Assembly (NCBI RefSeq): GCF_013256425.1
Contig: NZ_CP053904.1
Coordinates: 1,860,001-1,924,000 of the forward strand
DNA from: Hymenobacter sp. BRD67
GTDB taxonomy: Bacteria > Bacteroidota > Bacteroidia > Cytophagales > Hymenobacteraceae
DNA length: 64,000 bases
Direction of reading: 5' to 3'
The notes under the pieces are model-generated. The model was not told where the DNA came from and ran no database searches. It was given only the letters and a program-made list of their open reading frames with translations. Positions 16,715 to 25,785 of the stretch are shown here, in pieces; position 1 is the stretch's first letter, and each line of letters starts with the position of its first letter. A program made the translations under genes and the position numbers.

Positions 16715-18232
16715 CTACCGGCGGCGGCGCGGCTTTTCCTCTTCCTCGTCGTCATCATCGCCAAAGCTGGGCATGGTGAACATAGAGGAAAGTAAGTCCT
16801 TGAACTGCGCGCCGGCCGTGAGCTTGTTGCGTGAGATGAGCGAATGCTCGGCCAGCCCGTGCAGCAGGAATTCCATGAGGAAGTACGTGGTTTCGGCGTC
16901 GTCCTTGGGGTGCAGCTCGGTCACGATGGCGCGCAGACCGGGCACTTTGTCGAGGGCGGCGCGGTAGTCGGCGGTGCTGGCATCGCTGAGGATATCGAGC
17001 GTGTTGCCGTTGCCAAACCACTCCTGCACCGTTTTGTAGGGCGAGGGGCGATTTTTGAGCTTCTTGGCCTTGTCGGGGTCGGGGAAATAGTTCAGGAAGA
17101 GCGTGCGGATGGCCTTGCCCATCAGCTTCTCGGCCACGATGCCCGCGCCCTCCTGCTCGCCCTCGTACACCAGCTCGACCTTACCCGTGATGGCGGGCAC
17201 GGCCGAGATAAAGTCGGCCACGCGCACGTAGGTCGTTTTCTCGCCGTTGATGAGCGCCCGGCGCTCGGCCCCGGCAATCACCTGCTCGTAGGCCGAGATG
17301 GTGAGGCGGGCCGATACGCCCGACTTGGCATCGACAAACTCGGAGCCGCGCGCCTCGATGGCCACCTGCTCCACGAGGTCGTGGGTAATTTCGTTGGTGG
17401 TCACCATGCCGCGCTGCTCCTCCTTGATGCGCGCTTCCTGCTTGGTGATGCGCTTGCCGATTTCAATCGACTTGGGATAGTGCGTGATAATCTGGGCATC
17501 GATACGGTCCTTGAGCGGCGTTACGATGCTGCCCCGGTTGGTATAGTCCTCGGGGTTGGCCGTGAACACGAACTGGATATCAAGCGGCAGGCGCACCTTG
17601 AAGCCACGAATCTGGATGTCGCCTTCCTGCAGGATGTTAAATAGCGAAACCTGAATACGAGCCTGCAGGTCGGGTAATTCGTTAATTACGAAAATACCCC
17701 GGTGCGCGCGCGGAATCAGGCCGAAGTGAATTACGCGCTCGTCGCTATACGGCAGCTTGAGCGTGGCGGCCTTGATGGGGTCGGCGTCGCCGATGAGGTC
17801 GGCCACCGTCACGTCGGGCGTGGCCAGCTTCTCGGTGTAGCGGTCGGCGCGGGCCATCCAGCTTACCGGCGTTTCGTCGCCTTTTTCGGCAATGAGGTTT
17901 TTGGCAAATACCGACAGCGGCTGCAACGGGTCGTCGTTCAGCTCCGAGCCTTCCACAACGGGAATATACTCATCGAGCAGGTTGATGAGCAGGCGCGCGA
18001 TGCGGGTTTTGGCCTGGCCGCGCAAACCCAGCAGGTTGATGTGGTGCCCGGCCAGAATAGCGCGCTGCAACTCCGGAATCACGGTTTCTTCGTAGCCGAA
18101 GATGCCGGGAAACACGTCTTCCTTGTTTTTAAGTTTAGAGATGAGGTTGTCCCGCAGCTCTTGTTTCACGGTGCGGGGCTGATAGCCACTGGCGCGGAGC
18201 TGGCCCAGGGTGCGGATAGTTTCGTGCTGCAT
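16715..18232 (-). CDS. AAA+ ATPase of the MoxR/magnesium-chelatase-like group
   Basis: 505 residues. The AAA+ core contains a Walker A-like GLRGQAKT (69-76), a Walker B-like GIFVINELPDL and the sensor stretch FVFTANPEDYTNRGSIVTPLKDRI, all highly typical of a ChlI-like family widespread in bacteria; the C-terminus ends in an acidic run followed by Arg (DDDDEEEEKPRRRR). Both nucleotide motifs deviate: Ala replaces the Gly before the Walker A Lys, and Asn replaces the Walker B Asp. Such ATPases act as chaperones or remodelling engines with VWA partners; one is encoded at 19638-20747. The ATG at 18232 is chosen since the longer frame adds 68 residues with no family match. Confidence 0.85.
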   Translation of the reverse strand: MQHETIRTLGQLRASGYQPRTVKQELRDNLISKLKNKEDVFPGIFGYEETVIPELQRAILAGHHINLLGLRGQAKTRIARLLINLLDEYIPVVEGSELNDDPLQPLSVFAKNLIAEKGDETPVSWMARADRYTEKLATPDVTVADLIGDADPIKAATLKLPYSDERVIHFGLIPRAHRGIFVINELPDLQARIQVSLFNILQEGDIQIRGFKVRLPLDIQFVFTANPEDYTNRGSIVTPLKDRIDAQIITHYPKSIEIGKRITKQEARIKEEQRGMVTTNEITHDLVEQVAIEARGSEFVDAKSGVSARLTISAYEQVIAGAERRALINGEKTTYVRVADFISAVPAITGKVELVYEGEQEGAGIVAEKLMGKAIRTLFLNYFPDPDKAKKLKNRPSPYKTVQEWFGNGNTLDILSDASTADYRAALDKVPGLRAIVTELHPKDDAETTYFLMEFLLHGLAEHSLISRNKLTAGAQFKDLLSSMFTMPSFGDDDDEEEEKPRRRR

Positions 18233-18595
18233 AAAGAAGAATTGGCGGAAGGGAGCTTCCAGCTTGTTAACTCCGAAACCGTAGTTGAGGTTCAGCCAAA
18301 GGCGTCGGTGGCTTTTCTGAGAAGCTGATTGCCGGGAGGACATGGTGGGCTGTAGTACGAAAGTGCTATTGAATTTTAAGCCCGGCATGTAGTACTTGCC
18401 GGCTCGATTTACACTTTTATAAACAGGCATTAGCACAGTTGCTTAATCCGCGTACCGCGTGAGTTGCCGGCTGTCGGCCGCTCTTCGTTGGCGCCACTCG
18501 TTCTTGCGACGAGCGGGCTGCCGGCCAGTAGCCGGCAGCCCGCCCCAGCCAAGCTGTTCCCGGACCGGAAAGCTGCGCTTAGCTTCCTCATTACT

Positions 18596-19562
18596 ATGAA
18601 AAAAATAGGACGCTGGCTGAGTTTGTTTGCCGGGCTGCTGGTGCTGGCAGTAGCCGGCTTTGCTGCCTATGTTGACGCCCGCGGAGTGCCTACGTATCCG
18701 GCGCCAGCGGTAGGCAAGGTGCTGCCCAGTACCCCAGACCGGCTTGCCCACGGTGAGCAGCTGGCCGCCATGATGTGCGTGCACTGCCACCGCGACCCCG
18801 CGACCAACACGCTCAGCGGCCGCGCCCTGCCCGAGGTAGGCTCTGATTTGGGCCGGCTGCACTCGGCAAACATTACCCAAGACCCTGTTTATGGGGTTGG
18901 CAAATGGACGGACGCCCAGCTGGTAGGCCTGCTTCGCACCGGTATTGGCGCCGACGGCCGGATGCGCTTGGTCATGCCGCATTTCGCCTACCTCAGCGAG
19001 GAAGATGCAGCAAGCCTTGTGGCATTTCTGCGCTCTGGCGATGCCTTAGTGCGTGCCATGCCTTCGGCCCACGGCCCGCAACAGGTGTCTTTTCTGGGCC
19101 AAGGCACTCACGAACACGGTAATGAAGCCTACGCCCCTGCTTGCGCACCTTGCCGAAGCGCCGTCGGCCAGCAATCCCGTAGCCCTGGGTCATTACCTGG
19201 TGGTGGCCCGCTACCAGTGCTACTACTGCCACTCCCGCAGCTTCAGCACCCTCAACCAAACCCACCCTGGGCAGTCGCAGAACTACCTCGGCGGGGGTAA
19301 CCCGATGCTGGGCGACAAGCTGGAGCTGCGCGTGAGCCGCAACCTGACTATGGACCCCCAAACCGGCCTGGGCGACTGGTCGGAGGCCCAGTTCAGTCGA
19401 GCTATTCGATGTGGTATGTCGCCCCACGGCCCGCTATACGAGCCGATGCCCAAGTTCACCGCCATGACCGACGAGGAAGACCACGCCATTTGGGCGTATC
19501 TGCAAACGGTACCGAAAATCAAAAACGCCACACCTGAGGATGGCGCCCTAGCGCAGCGCTGA
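18596..19562 (+). CDS. Dihaem cytochrome c, one frame break
   Basis: A membrane-anchored or secreted protein (leader WLSLFAGLLVLAVAGFAAYV) with two c-type haem sites: CVHCH (61-65) and, after the break, CYYCH. The first frame reads to FLGQ near 19100; the product then continues one base on as ALTNTVMKPTPLLAHLAEAP and runs to TGA at 19560-19562. An extra C in GGCCAAGG would explain it, the only clear insertion-type break in the window. Such proteins shuttle electrons in the periplasm. It lies between the AAA+ gene and its VWA partner, on the opposite strand to both. Confidence 0.82.
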
Positions 19563-19637
19563 GCGCCTGTTTCCGGAGCTGGGCATCGGAGGGGCTTAGC
19601 AGTTTTGCCCGCAGCCGGTTGGCTTGTCCAGAAGTAA

Positions 19638-20747
19638 CTACAGCGACTTGCGCCGGTTCTTTTTATAGTCTTCAAACACCAGGTGGCCCAGCCCTTTCAG
19701 GCCCGAGTAATACGCCTTGCCCTGGTTCACCTCCGTAAACTCCTCCACGAACTTCTGCAAGTACGGGTCAGAGGTAATCATGAAGGTGGTAATTGGAATC
19801 TTGATGCGGCGGGCGGCGGCAGCCAGGTTCAGCGTTTTATTTACCACCTTGCGGTCGAGGCCGAACGAGTTTTTGTAGTAGCCATTGCCTTCCTTGAGGC
19901 AGGTTGGCTTGCCGTCGGTAATCATGAAAATCTGCTTGTTGGGCGTTTTACGCTTGCGCAGCAAGTCCATCGCCAGCTCCAGGCCGGCCACGGTGTTGGT
20001 GTGGTAGGGGCCGACCTGCAAATAAGGCAGGTCCTTGACCTCAATTTGCCAGGCGTCGTTGCCGAATACAATCACGTCGAGCGTGTCCTTGGGGTATTTC
20101 TGCTTTACCAGCTCGGCCAGGGCCATCGCCACCTTTTTGGCGGGTGTGATGCGGTCCTCGCCGTAGAGTATCATCGAATGCGAGATGTCAATCATCAGCA
20201 CGGTGCTGGTCTGCGACTTATGCTCATTTTCGCGCACTTCGAGGTCGCCCTCGGTCAGCATAAAGTTGTCGCCGTCCATGCCGTGGTTGAGCTGAGCATT
20301 GCGGATGGATTCCGACATCTGAATCTGCTCCAGCGAATCGCCGAAGCGGAACTCGCGCAGGTCGGTACTTTGCTCGTCGCCCTGCCCGGTGTGGGGTGTA
20401 CGGTGGTTGCCGGTGCTGCTCTTCTTGAGCTTGCCAAAAATCTCCTCCAGCGCCGATTTGCGGATTTTCTGCTCGGTTTTGGGCGTGATTTTCAACTCGC
20501 CCCGCTCCTGCTCATTCTCATCGATGTAGCCCTTTTTCTTGAGGTCGTCGATGAAGTTGCCCATGCCGTAGTCGTTATCGGTGAGGCCGTACTGCTTGTC
20601 GAGCTCATTGAGCCACTGCAACGCCTCGCCCACGTCGCCGCTGGTGATGGTGATGAGCTGCATAAAGAGCTTAAACAACTTCTCAAATCCCTTATCGCCC
20701 GAGTTTTCATCGGGCACAAAATCACGAAAGCGAACCCCAATAGCCAT
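19638..20747 (-). CDS. VWA-domain protein, partner of the AAA+ ATPase
   Basis: 369 residues. An N-terminal helical region precedes a von Willebrand A domain (about 178-369) with the metal-site motif DISHS, Thr in GPYHTNTVAG and Asp in ITDGKP, so the MIDAS looks complete. MoxR/ChlI-type ATPases and VWA proteins work in pairs to insert cofactors or remodel complexes; the pair here is the AAA+ gene at 16715-18232. The substrate is unknown. The two genes are on the same strand but interrupted by the cytochrome gene on the other strand, so they cannot be one simple operon. Confidence 0.85.
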   Translation of the reverse strand: MAIGVRFRDFVPDENSGDKGFEKLFKLFMQLITITSGDVGEALQWLNELDKQYGLTDNDYGMGNFIDDLKKKGYIDENEQERGELKITPKTEQKIRKSALEEIFGKLKKSSTGNHRTPHTGQGDEQSTDLREFRFGDSLEQIQMSESIRNAQLNHGMDGDNFMLTEGDLEVRENEHKSQTSTVLMIDISHSMILYGEDRITPAKKVAMALAELVKQKYPKDTLDVIVFGNDAWQIEVKDLPYLQVGPYHTNTVAGLELAMDLLRKRKTPNKQIFMITDGKPTCLKEGNGYYKNSFGLDRKVVNKTLNLAAAARRIKIPITTFMITSDPYLQKFVEEFTEVNQGKAYYSGLKGLGHLVFEDYKKNRRKSL

Positions 20748-20810
20748 AATAATCTACGTAACGGTAGTGGTGGCAAAAACAACGACCCGCGGGGCAATGT
20801 TCATTATCCC

Positions 20811-21090
20811 ATGAAAGCCATCTGGAATAATACCGTCGTGGCCGAGAGCGACGACACTGTTGTGGTTGAGAATAACCACTATTTCCCCGCAAGCTCGCTC
20901 AAAAAAGAGTTTTTTGAGGACAGCATTGCCCAAACGACCTGCCCTGGAAAGGCCGCGCCAGCTACTACTCGCTGCGCGTAAACGACGCGCTCAACAAGGA
21001 TGCTGCCTGGTATTACCCCAGCCCAGCCCCGCCGCCGCCAACATTCAGGGCCGGGTAGCGTTCTGGAAGGGCGTGAAGATTGAGGAGTAG
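20811..21090 (+). CDS. DUF427 protein, two frame breaks
   Basis: The reading starts MKAIWNNTVVAESDDTVVVENNHYFP, a textbook DUF427 N-terminus, breaks near 20941-20945 (TGCCCTGG, where TGCCCCTGG would give CPWKGRASYYSLRVND), and breaks again near 21022-21035, ending SPAAANIQGRVAFWKGV to the TAG at 21088. Both are single missing bases in C-rich runs. DUF427 proteins are about 90-residue beta-rich cytoplasmic proteins of unknown function. The stop codon lies inside the stem of the terminator at 21085. The gene is divergent from the VWA gene by 63 bases. Confidence 0.85.
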
Positions 21091-21150
21091 TAAAAAGCGT
21101 GATGCCTCGACAAGCAGCTGCCTGTCGAGGCATCACGCTTTTTACTACTC
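21085..21150. terminator. Bidirectional terminator with a 28-bp perfect stem
   Basis: Arms 21085-21112 and 21123-21150 are exact inverted repeats around a 10-nt loop (AGCAGCTGCC). The arm carries GTAAAAAGCGTGATGCCTCG. It sits between the convergent DUF427 and reductase genes and includes the DUF427 stop codon. Confidence 0.9.
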
Positions 21151-21178
21151 CCTAAACAGCTTCGTTAGCGTTTGCTTT

Positions 21179-22134
21179 TTAAGGAATTATCACCACTTTG
21201 CCGGTGGTATGTTTCGATTCAATCTGCTCGAAGGCCTTTTTCACCTCAGCCAGCGGGAAGGTAGCCGCGATGGGCAGGTGCAGCTTACCGGCATCGGCCA
21301 GCTCGCGCAGGTGGTTGAGGTCGGGCACGCTGGGCTGGGCCATTACGTGCGTGAAATAGACGCCGGGGGCAAGCTCAGCCCTTTGCCATCGTTGAGCACC
21401 GAGATAAGCCGGCCGGCCGGCTTCAGGGCCGCCAGGCTCTGCGCAAGCGTATCGCCGCTGATGGCATCAAACAGTAGGTCAACGCCTTCCGGGGCTATTT
21501 TCTTTACCGATTCGGCTACCGGGCCGGCCGCGTAGTCAATGGCAAAATCAGCTCCGAGCTTACTCATATAGTCGGCATTTTGGGCGCTGGCCACGGCTAT
21601 CACAGTGGCCCCTACGCTTTTGGCCAGCTGAATAGCTACGCTGCCAACTCCGCCCGACGCCCCCAGAATCAGCACGGTTTCGCCGCTTTTCAGCTTACCG
21701 GCCGTGAAAACCGACTGATAGGCCGTGAGCCCCGCCAGTGGCAGGCCGCCGGCTTCTTCCCAGCTAAGGGTAGCCGGGCGCGGCGCCAGATAGCATTCAG
21801 GAATTACTATGTATTCGGCAAAAGTACCGTGCTGTACTACGGGGCGGCGCACGTAGCCATACACCTCGGCACCGTCAGCGAAGCGGGAAGCTCCGTGGCC
21901 GCGCTTTTCAACTACCCCGGCCACGTCCCAGCCTGGCACGGCCGGGAAAGCATTGGGCACTACCTGCTGAAAATACCCTTCCCGTACGATGTAATCGACG
22001 GGGTTAATACCGGCGGCTTTTACGCGCAGCAGCACGTCGCCCTCGCCCACTTCGGGCAAATTGAGCGGACCAACCTGAATTTTATCGATGCCGCCAAACT
22101 CGGTGTAGTAAGCGGCTTGCGTTTGCTTTGCCAT
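21179..22134 (-). CDS. Zinc-independent MDR-family NADP(H) quinone-type oxidoreductase, one frame break
   Basis: Medium-chain reductase: N-terminal GroES-like domain (AAGINPVDYIVREGYF, FPAVPGWDVAGVV) and a Rossmann domain with ILGASGGVGSVAIQLAK; no structural zinc cysteines are visible. This fits NADPH-dependent quinone/enal reductases. The main frame ends early at 21343; one base over it continues GVYFTHVMAQPSVPDL to KHTTGKVVIIP and TAA at 21179. A missing base in the C/G run near 21366 explains it. The ATG at 22134 (MAKQTQAAYYTEFGG) is the natural start. It converges on the DUF427 gene. Confidence 0.87.
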
Positions 22135-22204
22135 TGGAAAAGGAGAATACAAGTTGTAAGTACCCGCTCATAACCAGGGCCCCGCCCAATAGTTAGGGCG
22201 CATG

Positions 22205-22242
22205 AAAAAGCTCCGGCTGCGCAGGGCAGCCGGAGCTTTTTT
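22205..22242 (-). terminator. Intrinsic terminator after the desaturase gene
   Basis: AAAAAGCTCCGGCTGC pairs exactly with GCAGCCGGAGCTTTTT around a 5-nt loop, between the desaturase stop and the reductase start. Confidence 0.88.
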
Positions 22243-22264
22243 CGGTTTCAGCGCGGCCGGGCCG

Positions 22265-23266
22265 CTAGCTTATCCACTTAAACTTGTATTCGAGCTTGGG
22301 CACCGGCATGCGGTCGCTGACGCGGCGCAGGCGGTTGGGCAGGGCCATTACGTAGTCGCGGGCCTTCTCGGCGGCGGGCGTCAGGCCGGTATGGTCCGCA
22401 ATTTTCCAGTCCGTGATGAGCGTATCCAGGATATCGGTGTAGTCGCTGCTGGTGTACACCCCGAGGCGCTGGGCGGCATCGGTGAAGTGCCCGAAGGTTT
22501 TGCCCATATCCACGCCCAGCTCGCGCATGTAGTGCGCCGGCATCACTATTTTCTTGCGCATCATGTCTTCAAAGGCCAGCATCATTTCACTGGGGTCCAG
22601 CTCGAAAATCTTTTCCACGAAGGTCTTGTAGGCGCGGGCGTGGCGGTTTTCGTCGCCGGCAATCATGCCGCAGATTTTCGAGAGCTGGTCGTCGCCGGCA
22701 GTGCGGGCCAGCTGGCCCACGCGGCGGTGCGAGATGTTAGTAGCCATCTCCTGGTAGCTCGTGTACACAAAGGCCCGGTACGGGTCGTTGGCCGTGCCCA
22801 GGTCGAAGCCGTCGTTGATAAGGTACTGCGTGCTGACTTCAAACTCGCGCATGTTTACGCGGCCGCAGAGGTAGAGATAGCGGTTGAGCAGGTCGCCGTG
22901 GCGGTTTTCCTCGGCCGTCCAGCCCCGAATCCACTGCGCCCAGCCGTTGTCGCGGTCGCGGTTGAGGTCGTCGAGCTCGTGAAACCAAGCCTCGTAGTTG
23001 GGCAGCGCCTCTTCGGTGATGGTGTCGCCGATGAGCACGGCCAGCAGGTCGTAGCTGAGGGTAGAAGCCCGCTCACGCAGTTCCTTTACTTCGTCGAAGA
23101 AAGTGTCGCGGCGCGAATCGGGCAAGTAATCAGCGGGTTGCCAGCTATCCTCTACCTTCTTAAGAAAGGTATAAATATTCTCTTTCAGATAGCCTTCAAG
23201 TTGCTGAAGTACTTCGCCGCGCGAAATAAGAAGGTCGTTACTGAGTACCATACGAGGGAATGCCAC
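22265..23266 (-). CDS. Acyl-ACP desaturase (soluble, di-iron)
   Basis: 333 residues of all-helical ferritin-like di-iron protein. The two metal motifs EENRHG and DENRHA, each a Glu/Asp plus His pair, are in place, along with WTAEENRHGDLLNRYLYL and GMIAGDENRHARAY. Soluble acyl-ACP desaturases introduce a cis double bond into acyl chains bound to acyl carrier protein, using ferredoxin-type electron donors. The start may be 23266 (MAFPRMVLSND) or the ATG five codons in at 23251. It is followed by a terminator at 22205. About 263 bases with no clear feature separate it from the next gene. Confidence 0.92.
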   Translation of the reverse strand: MAFPRMVLSNDLLISRGEVLQQLEGYLKENIYTFLKKVEDSWQPADYLPDSRRDTFFDEVKELRERASTLSYDLLAVLIGDTITEEALPNYEAWFHELDDLNRDRDNGWAQWIRGWTAEENRHGDLLNRYLYLCGRVNMREFEVSTQYLINDGFDLGTANDPYRAFVYTSYQEMATNISHRRVGQLARTAGDDQLSKICGMIAGDENRHARAYKTFVEKIFELDPSEMMLAFEDMMRKKIVMPAHYMRELGVDMGKTFGHFTDAAQRLGVYTSSDYTDILDTLITDWKIADHTGLTPAAEKARDYVMALPNRLRRVSDRMPVPKLEYKFKWIS

Positions 23267-23529
23267 CAGTGAGCGGCTGGTGAATGAACGCGCGAAGGTC
23301 GGGTTTTAGTTGAGTTTTACGGGTACATGATTTTGGCATTGGTGCGTTTTAGTCCGCATTAGCAGTTCGAAACTGCTTGGGTCGGCGCCACCTTACTTGT
23401 TTTCAGGCATTCATAATAACCTGGTTCCCAGCACACAACTAAGCGGCTAAAACCCTGCTTGCCTTTATTCGGCGGGGCTTGCCGAGATTTGCCGGATAGT
23501 GTCTTCTATCGAAACCGGTTTTCCTTTCC

Positions 23530-24165
23530 GTGCCCGCTCCTGCAACTGCCCCGGCCGCCGTGCCCCCGCTCACTGAGTTTGCCAGCTTCTACCTCTACGG
23601 CCTCAGCAATAACCCTTACCGGCAATCGGCTGACGTCGAAAAGTTCGGGCAGTTGTATGACCTGGTAATTGGTGCCCACGGTGGCGTAAGTATCGGCAGC
23701 TCGTTTCATCCCTATCAGCTCGTCGGCCCCGGCGGCGTAACGGTGTGGTACGCGGCGTATGCGCAGCTCTATAGTCAGCCCAACCGGGCCGCGCTGTTTG
23801 AGGCCATGACCGATGAGCAGGCGCGGTTTCTGGTAGCCCCACCGGCCTCATTCAGCGCGTTTCACGTGTGGCCCGACACGCGCCTGACCAGCGAGGAAAA
23901 CCCGGTTTTCAGCCACTATATTCCGTTTGTGCTGCCGTTTCTGGTGCGCAAGGGCCCGGCTCCGTTGCGCTGGGATGCCGGGTTTGCGGCCGCAGCAGGC
24001 GACGCTGGGCGCCTTCAGCCTTACCTCGAAGCCGTGACGGAGGCTCTGCGGTTTGTGCAGCCTGCCCCGGCTTTCGTGCTGGGCTTTGCAGAGTTTGACG
24101 AGCAGCAGCCCGAGCGCGTCATCGAGCGGTTTATGAGCTGCCGCGATACGCTGCTCACGCGCTAG
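23530..24165 (+). CDS. Hypothetical protein
   Basis: 211 residues with strong coding bias (mostly G/C at third positions) but no family I recognise. It begins with an Ala/Pro-rich stretch (GTG start at 23530), lacks a signal peptide or membrane segment, and has many aromatic residues (FASFYLYGLSNNPY, VTVWYAAYAQLY, FSHYIPFVLPFL). Size and composition suggest a soluble cytoplasmic protein. It is a single plus-strand gene converging on the GH1 gene, with about 42 bases between stops. No function is proposed. Confidence 0.6.
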   Translation: MPAPATAPAAVPPLTEFASFYLYGLSNNPYRQSADVEKFGQLYDLVIGAHGGVSIGSSFHPYQLVGPGGVTVWYAAYAQLYSQPNRAALFEAMTDEQARFLVAPPASFSAFHVWPDTRLTSEENPVFSHYIPFVLPFLVRKGPAPLRWDAGFAAAAGDAGRLQPYLEAVTEALRFVQPAPAFVLGFAEFDEQQPERVIERFMSCRDTLLTR

Positions 24166-24207
24166 CCCAAGGCTCCGAAAATAACCTGTCGCAGACAGTC
24201 ATTTCGC

Positions 24208-25676
24208 CTACTGCTGCTGGCTGAAGCCAGCCCGGCCGGCCCCGACCTCTACCGGTGCGCCACCCAAAAACTCACCGTACCAGTGGCCCGAGTCTTTAAT
24301 AATGCGCTCCTGGGTTTCATAATCGACGTGTACCAGCCCAAAGCGCGGCCGGTAGCCCTCGGCCCATTCGAAGTTGTCAGTAAAGCTCCAGGGGAAATAG
24401 CCGTTTACCTGAATATTGTCTCGGCGGGCCCGCAGCACCTGGCCGATGGCCGCTTGCAGGTAGGCCCGACGAGCGGTATCGGGCACGCGGCCCGCCCGGG
24501 GCTGGTCGGCAAAGGCCGCTCCCGACTCCGTAACGAACAGCTCGGGTGCGCCGGAGTAGGCGGCGTACTGCCTGAGCATCTGGTAAACCGACTCTGGGTA
24601 CACCTCCCAGCCCATTTCGGTGGTGGGCACGCCACGCTGGGCAGCCGGCACGAGGGCCGCGCCCAGCAGCGGCAGCCAGGGCGCGCGGCGCACCACCTCG
24701 CGGGTATAGTTCTGAATACCCCAGAAATCGAAGTCGAACTGCATCCGCTGCTCGTCGCCGGGGCGCTGGTAGCGGCGCAGCAGCCACCCCAGGGCAGGCA
24801 GCTCGGCCGTTGGGTAGCCCAGGCCGAGCGTAGGCTCCACAAAAAAGCGATTGAGCAGCGCATCGGCGCGGCGCGTGGCCGCCTCGCTGGGGCCGTGGCC
24901 CGGCCGGGCCGGCGTAAGATAAGAACACGAAAACGTAGTGCCGATGCGGGCGGTAGCGGGCAGCGCCGCCCGCAGCGCCCGGCCGCCCTCAGCCTGGGCC
25001 AGCGTAGCGTGGTGGGCCGCCGCCAGAAAGGCGGGCAGACTGCGTCGGCCCGGCGCGTGAATGCCCAGCAGATGCCCCGCCCCCACAAATACCATCGGCT
25101 CGTTGAGCACCATCCAGTGCTGTACACGGTCGCCGAGGCGGCGGGCCAGCACCTGGGCGTAATCGGCCAGCCAGCCCACTACGGCACGGTTGGCCCAGCC
25201 GCCGCGCTGCTGCAAAGCCAACGGCAAATCCCAGTGATACACCGTCAGCCAGGGGCGCAGGTCGCGTTCCAGGCAGGCATCCACGAGGCGGTCGTAAAAA
25301 TCGAGTCCGCGCCTGCTGACTGCCCCGGTGCCCTCCGGCAGCACCCGCGACCACGCCGCCGAGAAGCGAAAATCGGTTAAGCCCAAGCCCTGCGCCAGGT
25401 TTAAATCGTGCTCGTAGCGCGTAAAGAAGTCGGTGCTGACGCGGGCATGCTCACCGCGCTGAATAGCACCCGGCCGGCGCGTAAACTCATCCCAGATGCT
25501 CGGGCCTTTGCCCTGCTGCTGCCAGGCGCCCTCTACCTGGTAGGCCGCGCAGGCCGCCCCCAGTGAAAATCGGGTCCGAAGTCGGTGCGCGAATAGCTGC
25601 CGGGAGTGGTGGCCGGGAAAAAGGCATCTGGCAATTCCAGCGGGGGCCTGCTGGCAAGAAGAAGGTCGTTGGGCAT
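24208..25676 (-). CDS. GH1-family beta-glycosidase, one frame break
   Basis: A GH1 beta-glucosidase-like enzyme of about 489 residues when read through one break. The ATG at 25676 gives MPNDLLLASRPPLELPDAFFP; the frame is lost at the GGGGG run near 25559-25563 and resumes as AACAAYQVEGAW and GKGPSIWDEFTRRPG. In the main part, the acid/base Glu is in LNEPMVF and the presumed nucleophile Glu in FVTESGAAF; the usual Asn after the nucleophile (ENG) is Ser. SAAWSRVLPEG, VYHWDLP and NYTREVV are also GH1-typical. No signal peptide, so cytoplasmic hydrolysis of beta-glucosides is likely. Confidence 0.88.
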
Positions 25677-25785
25677 CAAGCGGAGCTACGGGAAGGCGGT
25701 TAATAGTGCGCAGCGAGTGGTGGTCACTAGACAGTAAGCGTGCTAATTGGCGGCTTTGCCCCGGCGGGCTATTTCTGGGCAGGGG

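Noticed and set aside
19683..20981. 432-codon plus-strand frame over the VWA gene
   Set aside because: It is the antisense shadow of a well-supported gene in high-GC DNA; only its last part overlaps the DUF427 start.
22202..23272. Long plus-strand frame over the acyl-ACP desaturase
   Set aside because: Antisense shadow of a clear di-iron desaturase; no family match.
23355..23380. GCAGTTCGAAACTGC hairpin as a tRNA T-arm
   Set aside because: No acceptor or anticodon arm can be built around it.
24283..25380. Long plus-strand frame over the GH1 gene
   Set aside because: Antisense shadow; GH1 catalytic motifs are on the minus strand.
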